The notes below the pieces were generated by a model. The model saw only the letters and a list, made by a program, of their open reading frames with translations. It did not search any database and was not told the origin of the DNA. Of a stretch of 64,000 bases of DNA, positions 37,742-47,724 are shown piece after piece. Within the stretch, counting starts at the first letter, position 1; the number at the start of each line of letters is the position of its first letter. This DNA is from Psychrobacter frigidicola (GTDB lineage Bacteria > Pseudomonadota > Gammaproteobacteria > Pseudomonadales > Moraxellaceae), in assembly GCF_007997305.1 (NCBI RefSeq), contig NZ_VORZ01000001.1, positions 310,001-374,000 of the forward strand. The letters are read 5' to 3'. The translations under genes were made by a program, and so were the position numbers.

Positions 37742-39007
37742 ATGTCAACTCTCATCAAAACTAATGCCGCAACCACTGCCACGCGCGCTCAGCCAGTACA
37801 AGCGCACACCCCAGCTAAACGTAACAATAGCATCAAGCTATTAGATGAGGCACAGGCAAAAACCAATCTGTTAGGAATGACGCAAGCGCAACTCGCTGAT
37901 TATTTTAAAAGTATTGGTGAAAAACCATTTCGCTCAACCCAAGTAATTAAGTGGATTTATCAGCAAGGAGTTACTGACTTTGAGCAGATGACCAATTTAA
38001 GCAAAGGCTTGCGTGATAAATTATCAGCCAACGCCTGTGTGATTCCGCCTAAAGTTATTCATCGCCAATATAGTGAGGATGGCACGCGTAAATGGGTGTT
38101 TGAAGTGACCGGTGGTTCGTTGGTCGAAACCGTATTGATACCGGCAGATGATAGCAAAATCAATGGCCGTAAGACTTTGTGTGTCTCATCGCAAGTCGGC
38201 TGTGCACTAGATTGTAGTTTTTGTAGTACCGGTAAGCAGGGCTTTGAGCGTGACTTGACTGCCGCCGAAATTCTTGGTCAGTTGTGGGTGGCCAATGCGT
38301 CTTATATGACTGATGCTCAGGACAGTTTGGATGATGTCGATCATAGCTTATGGGAAAATAACGTGACCAACGTCGTCATGATGGGCATGGGCGAGCCACT
38401 ATTGAATTATCGTCCGGTTGTCAGCTCAATGGAGTTGATGCTCAGTGACCATGCGTATGGTTTGTCTAAGCGCCGTGTGACCTTGTCGACCTCAGGTGTT
38501 GTCCCTAAAATGTATGAATTAGCGCAAGAGCTTGATGTGGCACTGGCCATATCTTTGCACGCGCCAAATGATGAGCTGCGCAATGAATTAGTACCGATTA
38601 ATAAAAAATATCCGCTAGATCAGCTGATGGCGGCAGCGAGAAACTACGTTTTTGATGTGAATCCGCGCCATAAGAAACACGTTACCATTGAATATGTCAT
38701 GCTAGATGGCGTCAATGACAGTGATGTCCATGCTAAGCAATTGGTGGCATTATTAGGTGACTTACCAAGTAAGATTAATCTAATTCCTTTTAATCCGTTT
38801 CCACATGCAGGATACGATAAATCAAGTAACAACCGTATTCATTCTTTTAGTAATATTTTGAGTGAAGCGGGATTTGTCTGTACTATTCGCCAAACACGCG
38901 GTGATGATATTGATGCTGCCTGTGGTCAGTTGGTTGGGCAAGTAGCGGATCGCACCAGACGTTCTGCGGCCTGGCAGCAAAGTATTAAAGACCGTGAAAA
39001 CACTTAA
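37742..39007 (+). CDS. rlmN: Dual-specificity rRNA/tRNA m2A methyltransferase
   Basis: Radical-SAM enzyme that methylates C2 of A2503 in 23S rRNA and A37 of some tRNAs. The iron-sulfur motif C-x3-C-x2-C is Cys154, Cys158, Cys161 (CALDCSFC). [11 protein letters not shown] and the C-terminal [20 protein letters not shown] are diagnostic, the latter carrying the second catalytic Cys. Length 421 includes a Thr/Ala-rich N-terminal extension of about 35 residues. Confidence 0.96.
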   Translation: MSTLIKTNAATTATRAQPVQAHTPAKRNNSIKLLDEAQAKTNLLGMTQAQLADYFKSIGEKPFRSTQVIKWIYQQGVTDFEQMTNLSKGLRDKLSANACVIPPKVIHRQYSEDGTRKWVFEVTGGSLVETVLIPADDSKINGRKTLCVSSQVGCALDCSFCSTGKQGFERDLTAAEILGQLWVANASYMTDAQDSLDDVDHSLWENNVTNVVMMGMGEPLLNYRPVVSSMELMLSDHAYGLSKRRVTLSTSGVVPKMYELAQELDVALAISLHAPNDELRNELVPINKKYPLDQLMAAARNYVFDVNPRHKKHVTIEYVMLDGVNDSDVHAKQLVALLGDLPSKINLIPFNPFPHAGYDKSSNNRIHSFSNILSEAGFVCTIRQTRGDDIDAACGQLVGQVADRTRRSAAWQQSIKDRENT

Positions 39008-39177
39008 AAAATGGGCCACTTGTAGGATACTAGTAGATATTTATTTGCATCAATAATAATAGAAATGTAGTTATAGCAACTAAACTGTACTTATGCGGGC
39101 TAAATCCATTAAACTGATGTCTCGTTAAATGACAGCAATGATCTTTAGTGTTTTTTTTAATACGGATCCTTAGATTT

Positions 39178-40068
39178 ATGATGGCGGCTATAATGAGTTC
39201 TGTATGTTCTGGTCAGATCAAATCTCAAAAATACGGTTGCTTACTAGCAACTGCGCTAGTGGCTGTGCTGCTTACAGGGTGTCAAAGCTCTCCAACAAAT
39301 GATTTGCTGGGTGGCACAGGGTATCAAGCGTCAACAAAGCCAAACAATGGCCGTAATACTAATAAAGAAGAAGTGGCACGGGTTCGCACCTCACTGGCTG
39401 CGCAATATATTCGTAAAAATGACCTTGATTCTGCGCAGCAACAACTGGAAAAAGCTTTTGCTGCTGATAGCAGGTACGCGCCTGCCTATGATATGATGGG
39501 CGTCTTATTGCAGCAAGAAGGCAGTCGCCTTAATCTTGAAAAAGCAGATGGATATTTTAAGAAAGCTATTGGCTTTGATAAAGATTTTGTGCAAGCACGC
39601 AATAACTATGGGGTTTATTTGGCACAGATGAGCCGCCATAGTGAAGCGGTAGAGCAGTTTGAGATTGCAGGGTCAACTCTTGGTTATGATGGTCGTATTG
39701 GTGCGCTTGAAAACTTAGGGCGCACTTATTTGCAGCTGAATAATCATCCGGCAGCAGCAAAAGCATTTTTGCGAGCGTTAGAGGGCAATCGTAATAGTGT
39801 TATTGCCCATATTGAATTGGTGGATTTGTTAATTGAACAACAGCGTATCGAGCAGGCGCAGCGCTTATATGATGAGACTTTGATTCTGGTGCAAGGTCAG
39901 GGTATTAGCCCGCGTTTGCTATTACAAGGTATTAAGCTTGCTGCTGCTCAAAAAGATATCCCTACACGGCAGCAATTAGCGCAGCAGCTTTTGTCCGCTT
40001 ACCCGCTAAGTGATGAGGCAAAAAAGCTTAAAACTTGGCTTAGTAATCCACAGGCTCCTTGGACATGA
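39178..40068 (+). CDS. pilF: Type IV pilus assembly lipoprotein PilF/PilW
   Basis: Outer-membrane pilotin that localises and assembles the PilQ secretin. The N-terminal signal has lipobox LTGC, followed by a short linker and about five TPR units from residue 60 (VRTSLAAQYIRKNDLDSAQQQLEKAF..., ARNNYGVYLAQMSRHSEAVEQF). I start at ATG 39178; the frame continues upstream to a GTG at 39148 without a better signal. Its stop overlaps the start of rodZ (ATGA), so the two are translationally coupled. Confidence 0.88.
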   Translation: MMAAIMSSVCSGQIKSQKYGCLLATALVAVLLTGCQSSPTNDLLGGTGYQASTKPNNGRNTNKEEVARVRTSLAAQYIRKNDLDSAQQQLEKAFAADSRYAPAYDMMGVLLQQEGSRLNLEKADGYFKKAIGFDKDFVQARNNYGVYLAQMSRHSEAVEQFEIAGSTLGYDGRIGALENLGRTYLQLNNHPAAAKAFLRALEGNRNSVIAHIELVDLLIEQQRIEQAQRLYDETLILVQGQGISPRLLLQGIKLAAAQKDIPTRQQLAQQLLSAYPLSDEAKKLKTWLSNPQAPWT

Positions 40069-40850
40069 CCCAATCACCGTCAGATAATCAGCCTAATGCT
40101 CAACTATCCTTTGGGGCACTATTGCAGCACGCCCGTCAAAGTAAAAAGCTGAGCCTAGAGGAGGCATCAAGTGAGCTGTTTATCTTGAAGCGTCATCTGC
40201 AGGCGCTTGAAGATGAAAGTTTTGCTGACTTACCGCAAGCGGCTTTTGCGCGCGGTTTTGCGATTAATTACGCGAAGTTTTTGGGTTTAGACGCCGCTGA
40301 AGTAGCGACTAGTTTTGATGCCGTTTATCCTGACGCGCTTAAGCATTTAGCAAGCAGTAGTGAGTTACCGCTGCGACCGATGGGCACCTTGCAGCATGAT
40401 AACCAGAGCCGGATCCATTTTAATCCACTACTGATATTGGCGGTTATTGCGCTAATTGTTTTAGTGGTGTTTTTATTTCGTATGGTCAGTAATGCCAGTA
40501 AAGATGACCAAGCACCAACTGTAGTTACTAATGAATTGACTACTACAGAACAAGCGCAAGGCGCGGCGATTAACACTCAAGGTACTGATGCTAATGACAG
40601 TCAAAATTTAAGCAATACCTCTTTACAGGTAACACTAACCGATACGGCCACTATTAATATCACTGACGCTTCAGGCAACAACCTTATTAGTGGCAGCCAG
40701 ACTTCTGGTGATTACAAGTTAAGTGGTATGCCGCCGTTCAAAATTGATATTAATAATGTAGATAATGTGCGCTTATTATTAAACCAGCAGATAATTGTTT
40801 TAGATCAATATGCAATAGGCAAGCGCGCAAGTTTTGAATTGTCACTCTAA
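40065..40850 (+). CDS. rodZ: RodZ-like cytoskeletal protein
   Basis: Links MreB filaments to the inner membrane and shapes the cell. The N-terminal HTH_25 domain is LSFGALLQHARQSKKLSLEEASSELFILKRHLQALE, followed by a membrane helix (LILAVIALIVLVVFLF, about residues 125-142) and a periplasmic DUF4115 domain (LQVTLTDTATINITDASGN...). ATG 40065 overlaps the pilF stop. Same operon position as in related gammaproteobacteria, directly before ispG. Confidence 0.9.
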   Translation: MTQSPSDNQPNAQLSFGALLQHARQSKKLSLEEASSELFILKRHLQALEDESFADLPQAAFARGFAINYAKFLGLDAAEVATSFDAVYPDALKHLASSSELPLRPMGTLQHDNQSRIHFNPLLILAVIALIVLVVFLFRMVSNASKDDQAPTVVTNELTTTEQAQGAAINTQGTDANDSQNLSNTSLQVTLTDTATINITDASGNNLISGSQTSGDYKLSGMPPFKIDINNVDNVRLLLNQQIIVLDQYAIGKRASFELSL

Positions 40851-40931
40851 TTTATAACTTATTTAAGCATTCGTTTTTATAAGCAGTTGTTTTTATTTTC
40901 TATGTGTTTTGCTCAACCTAAGGATTCTTGT

Positions 40932-42047
40932 ATGTCAACGTCAGCGCCTATTAACCGTCGTCTTACCAAAAAAATATATGTCGGTGATGTTGCCATTGGT
41001 GGCGATGCGCCAATTAGTGTGCAAAGTATGACCAATACGGATACTTGTGATGTAGCAGCGACCGTCGCGCAAATCGAGCGCTGTGTTGAGGCTGGTGCCG
41101 ACTTTATGCGGGTATCTACGCCAACGATGGATACCGTTGAAGCTTTCGGCAAAATCCGTAAACTAGTTAGTGTGCCATTAGTAGCAGACGTCCATTTTGA
41201 CCATAAGATTGCCCTTGCGGTGGCTGAAGCGGGTGCCGATTGCTTACGTATTAACCCCGGTAATATTGGTAGCGATGCTAAAGTTCGAGAAGTGGTTGCT
41301 TGTGCTCGTTATCACAATATTCCTATCCGCATTGGCGTCAATGCGGGCTCGCTGGAAAAAGAGATTCAGCGCAAGTATAGTGAGCCGACAGGTGAGGCGA
41401 TGCTTGAGTCAGCAATGCGCCATATTGATATCTTAGAGCGCCTAAATTTTGATCAATATAAAATCTCGGTTAAAGCCAGTAATGTGTTTTTAACTCTCGA
41501 TGCCTACCGTTTAATATCCGCCCAAATTGATAATCCGCTGCATTTAGGGGTTACAGAAGCAGGTGTTTATCGTACGGGTGCAGTTAAATCTGCTATTGCG
41601 CTTGGTGGCTTGTTGCTCGATGGTATTGGCGATACTATTCGTATCTCCCTGGCTGCTGAACCTGAAGAAGAGATCAAAATTGGTTTTGATATCTTAAAGT
41701 CGCTTAATATTCGCTCTAATGGCGTCAACTTTATTGCTTGTCCGAGCTGCTCACGGCAAGAGTTTGATGTCATTCGAGTAATGACTGCTTTAGAATCACG
41801 CTTAGATGACATCCGTGAACCCATGAATCTGTCAGTCATAGGCTGTAAGGTCAATGGCCCAGGTGAGGCAAAAGAGGCAGATATTGGCATCGTTGGTGCC
41901 GCAAAAAGATCGCTCGTATACCGTATGGGTGAAAAAAGCCATCTTATCGATACCAATAATTTGGTCGATGAGATTGAAAGTATGGTACGCGCTCATGCCG
42001 AAGAGTTAGAGAAATCACGTGAAAACGAAATCATTCGGGTAGGATAG
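40932..42047 (+). CDS. ispG: 4-hydroxy-3-methylbut-2-enyl diphosphate synthase
   Basis: MEP-pathway iron-sulfur enzyme that converts MEcPP to HMBPP for isoprenoids. Starts [25 protein letters not shown]; the C-terminal CPSCSR and [10 protein letters not shown] segments supply the three cluster ligands. I take ATG 40932 with AAGGATTCTTGT upstream; the frame extends to 40887 without support. 371 residues, normal length. Confidence 0.95.
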   Translation: MSTSAPINRRLTKKIYVGDVAIGGDAPISVQSMTNTDTCDVAATVAQIERCVEAGADFMRVSTPTMDTVEAFGKIRKLVSVPLVADVHFDHKIALAVAEAGADCLRINPGNIGSDAKVREVVACARYHNIPIRIGVNAGSLEKEIQRKYSEPTGEAMLESAMRHIDILERLNFDQYKISVKASNVFLTLDAYRLISAQIDNPLHLGVTEAGVYRTGAVKSAIALGGLLLDGIGDTIRISLAAEPEEEIKIGFDILKSLNIRSNGVNFIACPSCSRQEFDVIRVMTALESRLDDIREPMNLSVIGCKVNGPGEAKEADIGIVGAAKRSLVYRMGEKSHLIDTNNLVDEIESMVRAHAEELEKSRENEIIRVG

Positions 42048-42177
42048 CATCGATATTTAAGGTAAGAGAGCGTCGATGTTTAGAAGCTTCTAAATATAAA
42101 AGCTTTTAAATACTAGCATGAGTTTTAACTGCAACAATAAAAACAATAGCAATAACGTTTAAGGGTGTCATCGTACC

Positions 42178-43473
42178 ATGATTAAAGCAATTAAAGGGTT
42201 CAACGATATTTTGCCAGAACAATCGGCAAAGTGGCTGCATTTAGAAGCGGTATTGGCAAATGTGTTAGCCAGATATGGCTATGAGCATATTCGCTTGCCT
42301 ATTGTTGAGCAGACTGATTTATTTGCTCGTGCTATCGGCGGTGCTACTGATATTGTCGAAAAAGAGATGTATAGCTTTACCGACAAGTCGGAGCCACCGA
42401 CGCCGCTCGCACTACGTCCTGAGGGCACAGCTGGGGCCGTACGTGCAGTTATTGAACACAACCTATTGCGTGGAGACACCCCAAAATTATGGTATATCGG
42501 GCCAATGTTTCGCTATGAGCGTCCACAAAAAGGTCGCTATCGTCAATTTCATCAATTAGGGGTGGAGAGCTTCGGTAGTCCGTTGCCAGATGCTGATGCT
42601 GAATTGATTGCGATGACTCATCTAATGTGGCAAGAATTGGGTCTAAAAGACGAAATGCGTCTGCAACTGAATAGCTTAGGCGAGCTTGACGAGCGCCATG
42701 CTTACCGTGAAGCCTTGGTTAACTATTTAACGGATAAGCATGATCAGTTAGATGATGACAGTAAACGCCGCTTGACCACCAATCCGCTACGTATTCTAGA
42801 CAGTAAAGAGGCAAGCACCCAAGCGGTATTGGTTGATGCACCTAAGCTGGCTGACTTCTTGGGGGCCTATAGCATTGCGCATTTTGAACAAGTGCAAACT
42901 TACCTCACAGCGCTTGAGATTGATTATGAAATCAATCCGCATTTGGTACGTGGCCTTGATTACTATAATAAAACCGTCTTTGAATGGGTAACGGATAAGC
43001 TGGGTAGCCAAGCGACAGTTTGTGCTGGCGGTCGTTATGATGGTCTGGTTGGGCAATTAAAATCTATCGGCGCTCGTGATGATAGTAATGATAAGCCAGT
43101 TAAGTCGGAGCCTGCTGTTGGCTTTGCGATGGGTCTTGAGCGCTTGTTATTATTGATTGATGCGGTTGCGCCTTTTGCTGAGACGTCAGCTTGTGATATC
43201 TTTGTGGTCACTCATCCTGAAGTGTATAGCGCTGGCATCAACTATGCGCAAAAACTACGTTATGATCGTCCAGATTTAAGAATTAAAATGGCGAGTGCTA
43301 CAAGCTTAAAAGCGCAAATGAAAAAGGCGGACAAGTCGGGAGCCGCTTTGACTGTGATCTTGGCGCAGCAAGAGCTTGAAGATAATACTATTAGTATTAA
43401 AAACATGCAGACTGGTGAGCAAACGACTACCGCACAAGATTGGTTATCGCATGCAGAAAATTTCTCAATATAA
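42178..43473 (+). CDS. hisS: Histidyl-tRNA synthetase
   Basis: Charges tRNA-His. Class II motifs: [34 protein letters not shown] (motif 2), [15 protein letters not shown] (His-A), [14 protein letters not shown] (His-B), [10 protein letters not shown] (motif 3). C-terminal anticodon domain from about 335. 431 residues. Paralogous to HisZ at 33 kb, which lacks the anticodon domain. Confidence 0.96.
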   Translation: MIKAIKGFNDILPEQSAKWLHLEAVLANVLARYGYEHIRLPIVEQTDLFARAIGGATDIVEKEMYSFTDKSEPPTPLALRPEGTAGAVRAVIEHNLLRGDTPKLWYIGPMFRYERPQKGRYRQFHQLGVESFGSPLPDADAELIAMTHLMWQELGLKDEMRLQLNSLGELDERHAYREALVNYLTDKHDQLDDDSKRRLTTNPLRILDSKEASTQAVLVDAPKLADFLGAYSIAHFEQVQTYLTALEIDYEINPHLVRGLDYYNKTVFEWVTDKLGSQATVCAGGRYDGLVGQLKSIGARDDSNDKPVKSEPAVGFAMGLERLLLLIDAVAPFAETSACDIFVVTHPEVYSAGINYAQKLRYDRPDLRIKMASATSLKAQMKKADKSGAALTVILAQQELEDNTISIKNMQTGEQTTTAQDWLSHAENFSI

Positions 43474-43586
43474 TTGACTGTAATTAAACTCAGTTGCCGT
43501 AGTTATATGCTAGAAGTTATATGCTAATAGCAACGAGTCTTATAGCAACTCTACCTCTAGACACTAGATTTTATCAGGTAAAAAAC

Positions 43587-44423
43587 ATGGCTTTGACCCC
43601 TAATTCGCCAAATACAGACAACTCAATGCAAGCGCTTAAGCAATATGGTAGCTACATTATTACCGTCATCTTATTGGCGCTTGCCGGCTATTTTGGCTGG
43701 ACATATTGGCAAGATAATCATGCGCGGGTAGATACCGTTGCCGCTGATCAATATGCAGATATCCAAAGGCTCAATGAAGAAGTAAGTTTGACTGGGCAAA
43801 ATCCAGATTTAGAGGCTCCAGCACAAACAGCGCTAGCAGAGAGCCGCGTAAAGCTCAATAAAAATATTGATGCGCTGGTTAGTAGTCATGGAAATTCTGT
43901 CTATGCATGGCAGGCGCTCATGATTAAAGCGCGCGGGCAAGTCGATAGTGATGATTTTAAAGGCGCAACGGATAGTTTGAAAAAAGCCTTGGCAATTGAC
44001 TTAGGTGATGCTGGCTTGAGTGCAGTTACCCGTTTGCGTTATGCCGGAACGTTGCTGGCTTCCGGCAATGTGGATGCCGCGTTAGCTGAAGCTAACAATG
44101 ATATGCCAAGCTCGTTTGAAGCCAGTCAGCAAGAGCTATTGGGTGATATTTATGTAGCAAAAAATAATAAAGATGCTGCTATTAAGTCTTATAATAATGC
44201 TTGGGAATTATTGCGCGCTCGCAATGAAACCCGTGCAGTATTGGCATTAAAAATGGAAAGCTTAGGTATTGTGCCTGAACCAATCAGTGAGCAGGCCAGT
44301 CTTATACAGGCGTCTACTGTTCCTGAGCAGCCATTAGTCATTGAAAATATTGAAGAAAGTGAAGTTTCTAGTACTGCTAACGTTTCCAATGCTCCAAGCA
44401 TACCTGCTAAAGCTGTACAGTAA
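43587..44423 (+). CDS. YfgM-family ancillary protein of the Sec translocon
   Basis: Single-span inner-membrane protein with a periplasmic TPR domain. Membrane helix YIITVILLALAGYFGWTYWQD near 18-38, then helical TPR-like repeats; a Val/Ser-rich tail follows. YfgM interacts with SecYEG and PpiD in E. coli. I choose ATG 43587 (CAGGTAAAAAAC upstream) over 43521. Lies between hisS and bamB as in E. coli. Confidence 0.85.
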   Translation: MALTPNSPNTDNSMQALKQYGSYIITVILLALAGYFGWTYWQDNHARVDTVAADQYADIQRLNEEVSLTGQNPDLEAPAQTALAESRVKLNKNIDALVSSHGNSVYAWQALMIKARGQVDSDDFKGATDSLKKALAIDLGDAGLSAVTRLRYAGTLLASGNVDAALAEANNDMPSSFEASQQELLGDIYVAKNNKDAAIKSYNNAWELLRARNETRAVLALKMESLGIVPEPISEQASLIQASTVPEQPLVIENIEESEVSSTANVSNAPSIPAKAVQ

Positions 44424-44567
44424 ACCGGTAGAATAATATAAGATAATATAGACAGGTTATACTGTTATATTATTAATATTAATGCATAGCGCTTTTTTAT
44501 TGCTAGCAAATATATTAGTCTTTTATTGGTTAAATAATAGTCCATTTATTCGTAGTGAGAACATATA

Positions 44568-45776
44568 ATGAACCCCTCTATTCGCTCCAATAAAATGATA
44601 ACAGGCAAGACTATAAAAGCGACTGTTATGCAGGTAGCCGTGTTGGCACTGATGACGACTGCTGTCGCTGGGTGTAACCGTGGTATCAAACCGGTTGTTA
44701 ATGATCCGGTAAAGTTAGTCCAGATTGCCCAGCCAATTAGTGTGTTGCAGCCGGTATTTAATGTTGATATTGGTAATAAGAAAGCCAACAAAAAAGATCC
44801 GCTTAGTTTGCAAGTAGGCTATGACGATGGACAAATTGTCATTGCATCACGCGGCGGTGACCTGACAGGTTTCGATAATGCTGGTCAGCGCCTATGGTCA
44901 ATTAATGTCGGTGAACAAATCACTGGCGGCGTTGCTTTAGATGCGTTTAGTCAAACTGCAGTTATCAGTACCCGTGGTGGGCAAGTAGTGGCCTTTGACA
45001 GTATGACAGGTGCTCAACGCTGGCAGCAGCAGCTAACAGGCTCAGTGTTAACGCCAGCTTTAATCAGTAATAATCGCGTGATTTTATCGGGCAATGATGG
45101 CCTGTTACATGGCTTGTCGCTACAAACAGGTCAGTCTGTTTGGCAGTTTACCACCCAAGTACCAGCAATTAGTGTGCGTGGCGCAGCAGCACCGACCTTA
45201 TTAGATGACAAGACCGCACTGATAGCTACCGCTGATGGACGTTTGCATGCTATTACTACTGATAGTGGTCTGCCGCAGTGGTCACGTCGCATCGGTGTCG
45301 GCACAGGTAGCAGTGAAGTCGAGCGTATGAGCGATGTCGATGGTATGCCCATTGTTGATAACAATCAGCTGTTTGCAGTTAGCTATAGCGGTCAGTTATT
45401 AGGTATCGATTTGGCATCGCGGCAGGTTATGTTCGTCAACGAGCTTGCCAGTCTTAAGGCTCTGACAGTCAACAACCAGCAAGTGATTGGTACTAGTTTA
45501 GACGGTAAAGTCATCGCCTATAACCGTCGTACTGGTCAGCCGTTATGGGAAAGTGAAGCACTAGCGTATCGCGAGTTGACCAATCCAGTCATGATTGGCA
45601 ATTATATTGCTGTCGGTGACCTTGATGGAGTGGTGCATTTATTTGATCCTGCGACTGGCAATATTGTAAGCCGCGTACAGACCAAAGGTTCGCTTACCAA
45701 TTTACAAGTACAAGGTAGCCGCTTGATGACCCAAAGTACATCAGGGCAAGTGGCTATTTGGCAGCTGGCACGTTAA
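44568..45776 (+). CDS. bamB: Outer-membrane assembly lipoprotein BamB
   Basis: Component of the BAM complex that inserts beta-barrel proteins. Signal with lipobox VAGC (Cys36), then an eight-bladed propeller of PQQ-like repeats (GQRLWSINVGEQITGGVA, GAQRWQQQLTGSVLTPALI, GQSVWQFTTQVPAISVRGAAAPTLL, GQPLWESEAL). The signal has a longer n-region than usual; an internal Met 21 is possible but would shorten it too far. 402 residues. Confidence 0.93.
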   Translation: MNPSIRSNKMITGKTIKATVMQVAVLALMTTAVAGCNRGIKPVVNDPVKLVQIAQPISVLQPVFNVDIGNKKANKKDPLSLQVGYDDGQIVIASRGGDLTGFDNAGQRLWSINVGEQITGGVALDAFSQTAVISTRGGQVVAFDSMTGAQRWQQQLTGSVLTPALISNNRVILSGNDGLLHGLSLQTGQSVWQFTTQVPAISVRGAAAPTLLDDKTALIATADGRLHAITTDSGLPQWSRRIGVGTGSSEVERMSDVDGMPIVDNNQLFAVSYSGQLLGIDLASRQVMFVNELASLKALTVNNQQVIGTSLDGKVIAYNRRTGQPLWESEALAYRELTNPVMIGNYIAVGDLDGVVHLFDPATGNIVSRVQTKGSLTNLQVQGSRLMTQSTSGQVAIWQLAR

Positions 45777-46091
45777 ACCTTTAATCTAAGCTTTAAATAA
45801 AAGAATGCTAGTTTTTATAAAATTTAAACGCTGCTTGGTCAGCGTTTAATGCCTTGTTTAAAACCTTGGTTTGTCGTAATCTATGCGCCCTTGGAAAATT
45901 TGAATTCGGCTGATTAATTGCTGGTTGATTATTGAATTCGTTTTAATTTAAATGATAATAATAACCAATGGTTTATTGGCTATTTTTTTATTTATACCCT
46001 TTTTATTTTTATTATTTATTTAAGTTTGCGGTCAAGTGCAGCATATTCGCTGGCATCATTGTCCGTCACTGCCTATCATCGAGAGTAACGC
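45777..46091. other. Intergenic between bamB and der
   Basis: Contains a hairpin TTAAACGCTG / CAGCGTTTAA at 45824-45849; otherwise AT-rich with no gene seen. Confidence 0.5.
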
Positions 46092-47543
46092 ATGAGTATC
46101 AAGCCTGTGGTCGCCTTAATTGGTCGCCCAAATGTCGGTAAATCCACCTTGTTTAATCAGTTTACCAAAAGTCGTCAGGCATTGGTTGCCGATTTATCAG
46201 GTCTGACCCGTGATCGTCAATATGGTGATGCTGAATATGAAGGTAAAGCATTTATCGTGGTAGACACCGGTGGTATTGGTGAAGCAGACGATGGCAGAGG
46301 TGATATTGATGACTATATGTCTGAGCAGTCATATACGGCCATTCATGAAGCCGATATTATTGTTTTTGTGGTTGATGCGCGCGCAGGTATGATTGGCGCC
46401 GATGCTGAGATTGGCAAATTTTTGCACACGCTCGGTAAGCCAGTATACGTCGTTGCCAATAAAGTTGATGGCGTTCATGATTCTGCACCTGCTGAGTTTT
46501 ACGCGTTAGGATTGGGTGAACCGTATCCAATGGCCGCCAGCCATGGTCGCGGTGTTGGTAATCTGTTAGAGGTTCTGACAGCTGATATGCCTGAACAAGA
46601 CAATATGTATGAGCCTGATGGTCTTAAGCTTGCTATTATTGGTCGTCCTAACGTTGGTAAATCAACGCTCGTAAATCGCTTATTAGGTGAAGACCGAGTT
46701 GTCGTATTTGATATGCCCGGTACTACTCGTGACAGTATTTATATTCCTTACAAGCGTGATGGCAAAGACTACGTATTGATTGACACTGCTGGTGTACGTC
46801 GCCGTGGCAAAATCGATGACAAGGTCGAAAAGTTCTCGGTCATCAAAACTTTGCAGGCGATTGAGGACTCAAACGTTACTGTCATTGTTATCGATGCGCA
46901 AGAAGGTATCGTCGATCAAGATTTGCATATGATTGGTTATGCGCTTGATGCTGGTCGCGCATTAGTCGTGGCTATTAATAAGTGGGATGGTCTGACTTCT
47001 GATCAAAAAAATTATATCAAGATAGAAATGGATCGCCGTTTTAACTTTATTCCGTATGTGAAAGTACATCAAATATCTGCTTTGCACGGTACGAATGTGG
47101 GTAATTTATATCCGTCAATTCTACGCGCTTATCAATCGTCAATGTTCGAGGTGTCAACCAACCGTCTAACTCAAATTCTACAAGATGCCGTTGCTGCAAG
47201 CCCGCCGCCTACAGTTGGTGGTCGACGGATTAAACTGCGTTATGCGCATATCGGTGGACATAATCCTCCGGTGATAGTCATTCATGGTAACCAAACCGGC
47301 TCGCTACCTAAGAGTTATCAGCGTTACCTTGAAAACCAATTCCGTCAAGTATTTAAGTTAGAGGGCACGCCACTCAATGTGGTCTTTAAACTCAATGACA
47401 ATCCTTTTGCTAATAAAAGCGATACCCCAACCAAAGCGAAATCTCAGCAGCTGAAACAGCGTGAGCGTAATCGGACGCAGAAGTTTACTACCCGAGATAA
47501 AAAGAATGTCCGTCATGATACAAAGCCGACTAAAAAACGTTAA
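46092..47543 (+). CDS. der: Ribosome-assembly GTPase Der (EngA)
   Basis: Double-domain GTPase needed for 50S maturation. Two P-loops GRPNVGKS at 11-18 and 184-191, G3 DTGG and DTAG, G4 NKVD and NKWD, and the C-terminal KH-like domain ([30 protein letters not shown]). A basic tail of about 45 residues ends the protein. 483 residues. Confidence 0.97.
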   Translation: MSIKPVVALIGRPNVGKSTLFNQFTKSRQALVADLSGLTRDRQYGDAEYEGKAFIVVDTGGIGEADDGRGDIDDYMSEQSYTAIHEADIIVFVVDARAGMIGADAEIGKFLHTLGKPVYVVANKVDGVHDSAPAEFYALGLGEPYPMAASHGRGVGNLLEVLTADMPEQDNMYEPDGLKLAIIGRPNVGKSTLVNRLLGEDRVVVFDMPGTTRDSIYIPYKRDGKDYVLIDTAGVRRRGKIDDKVEKFSVIKTLQAIEDSNVTVIVIDAQEGIVDQDLHMIGYALDAGRALVVAINKWDGLTSDQKNYIKIEMDRRFNFIPYVKVHQISALHGTNVGNLYPSILRAYQSSMFEVSTNRLTQILQDAVAASPPPTVGGRRIKLRYAHIGGHNPPVIVIHGNQTGSLPKSYQRYLENQFRQVFKLEGTPLNVVFKLNDNPFANKSDTPTKAKSQQLKQRERNRTQKFTTRDKKNVRHDTKPTKKR

Positions 47544-47614
47544 AAAGGGTAGGTAGCGTGGGTTAATATTAATTCACACTCCTTAAGTCTTCTCTCATAA
47601 TATTTTGCCTACAC

Positions 47615-47649
47615 TTTATAATGATGGTGATTTCTACCATCATTATAAA
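47615..47649. repeat. Hairpin between der and the sensor kinase
   Basis: TTTATAATGATGGT / ACCATCATTATAAA, 14-bp perfect arms, 7-base loop, without a T tract. Confidence 0.7.
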
Positions 47650-47724
47650 CTTTCACTAAACAAACATAACTCCTATTCTCATCGTATAAGATAGGTCTTG
47701 GCTGTCCTAACGTTCTTGAGTTAC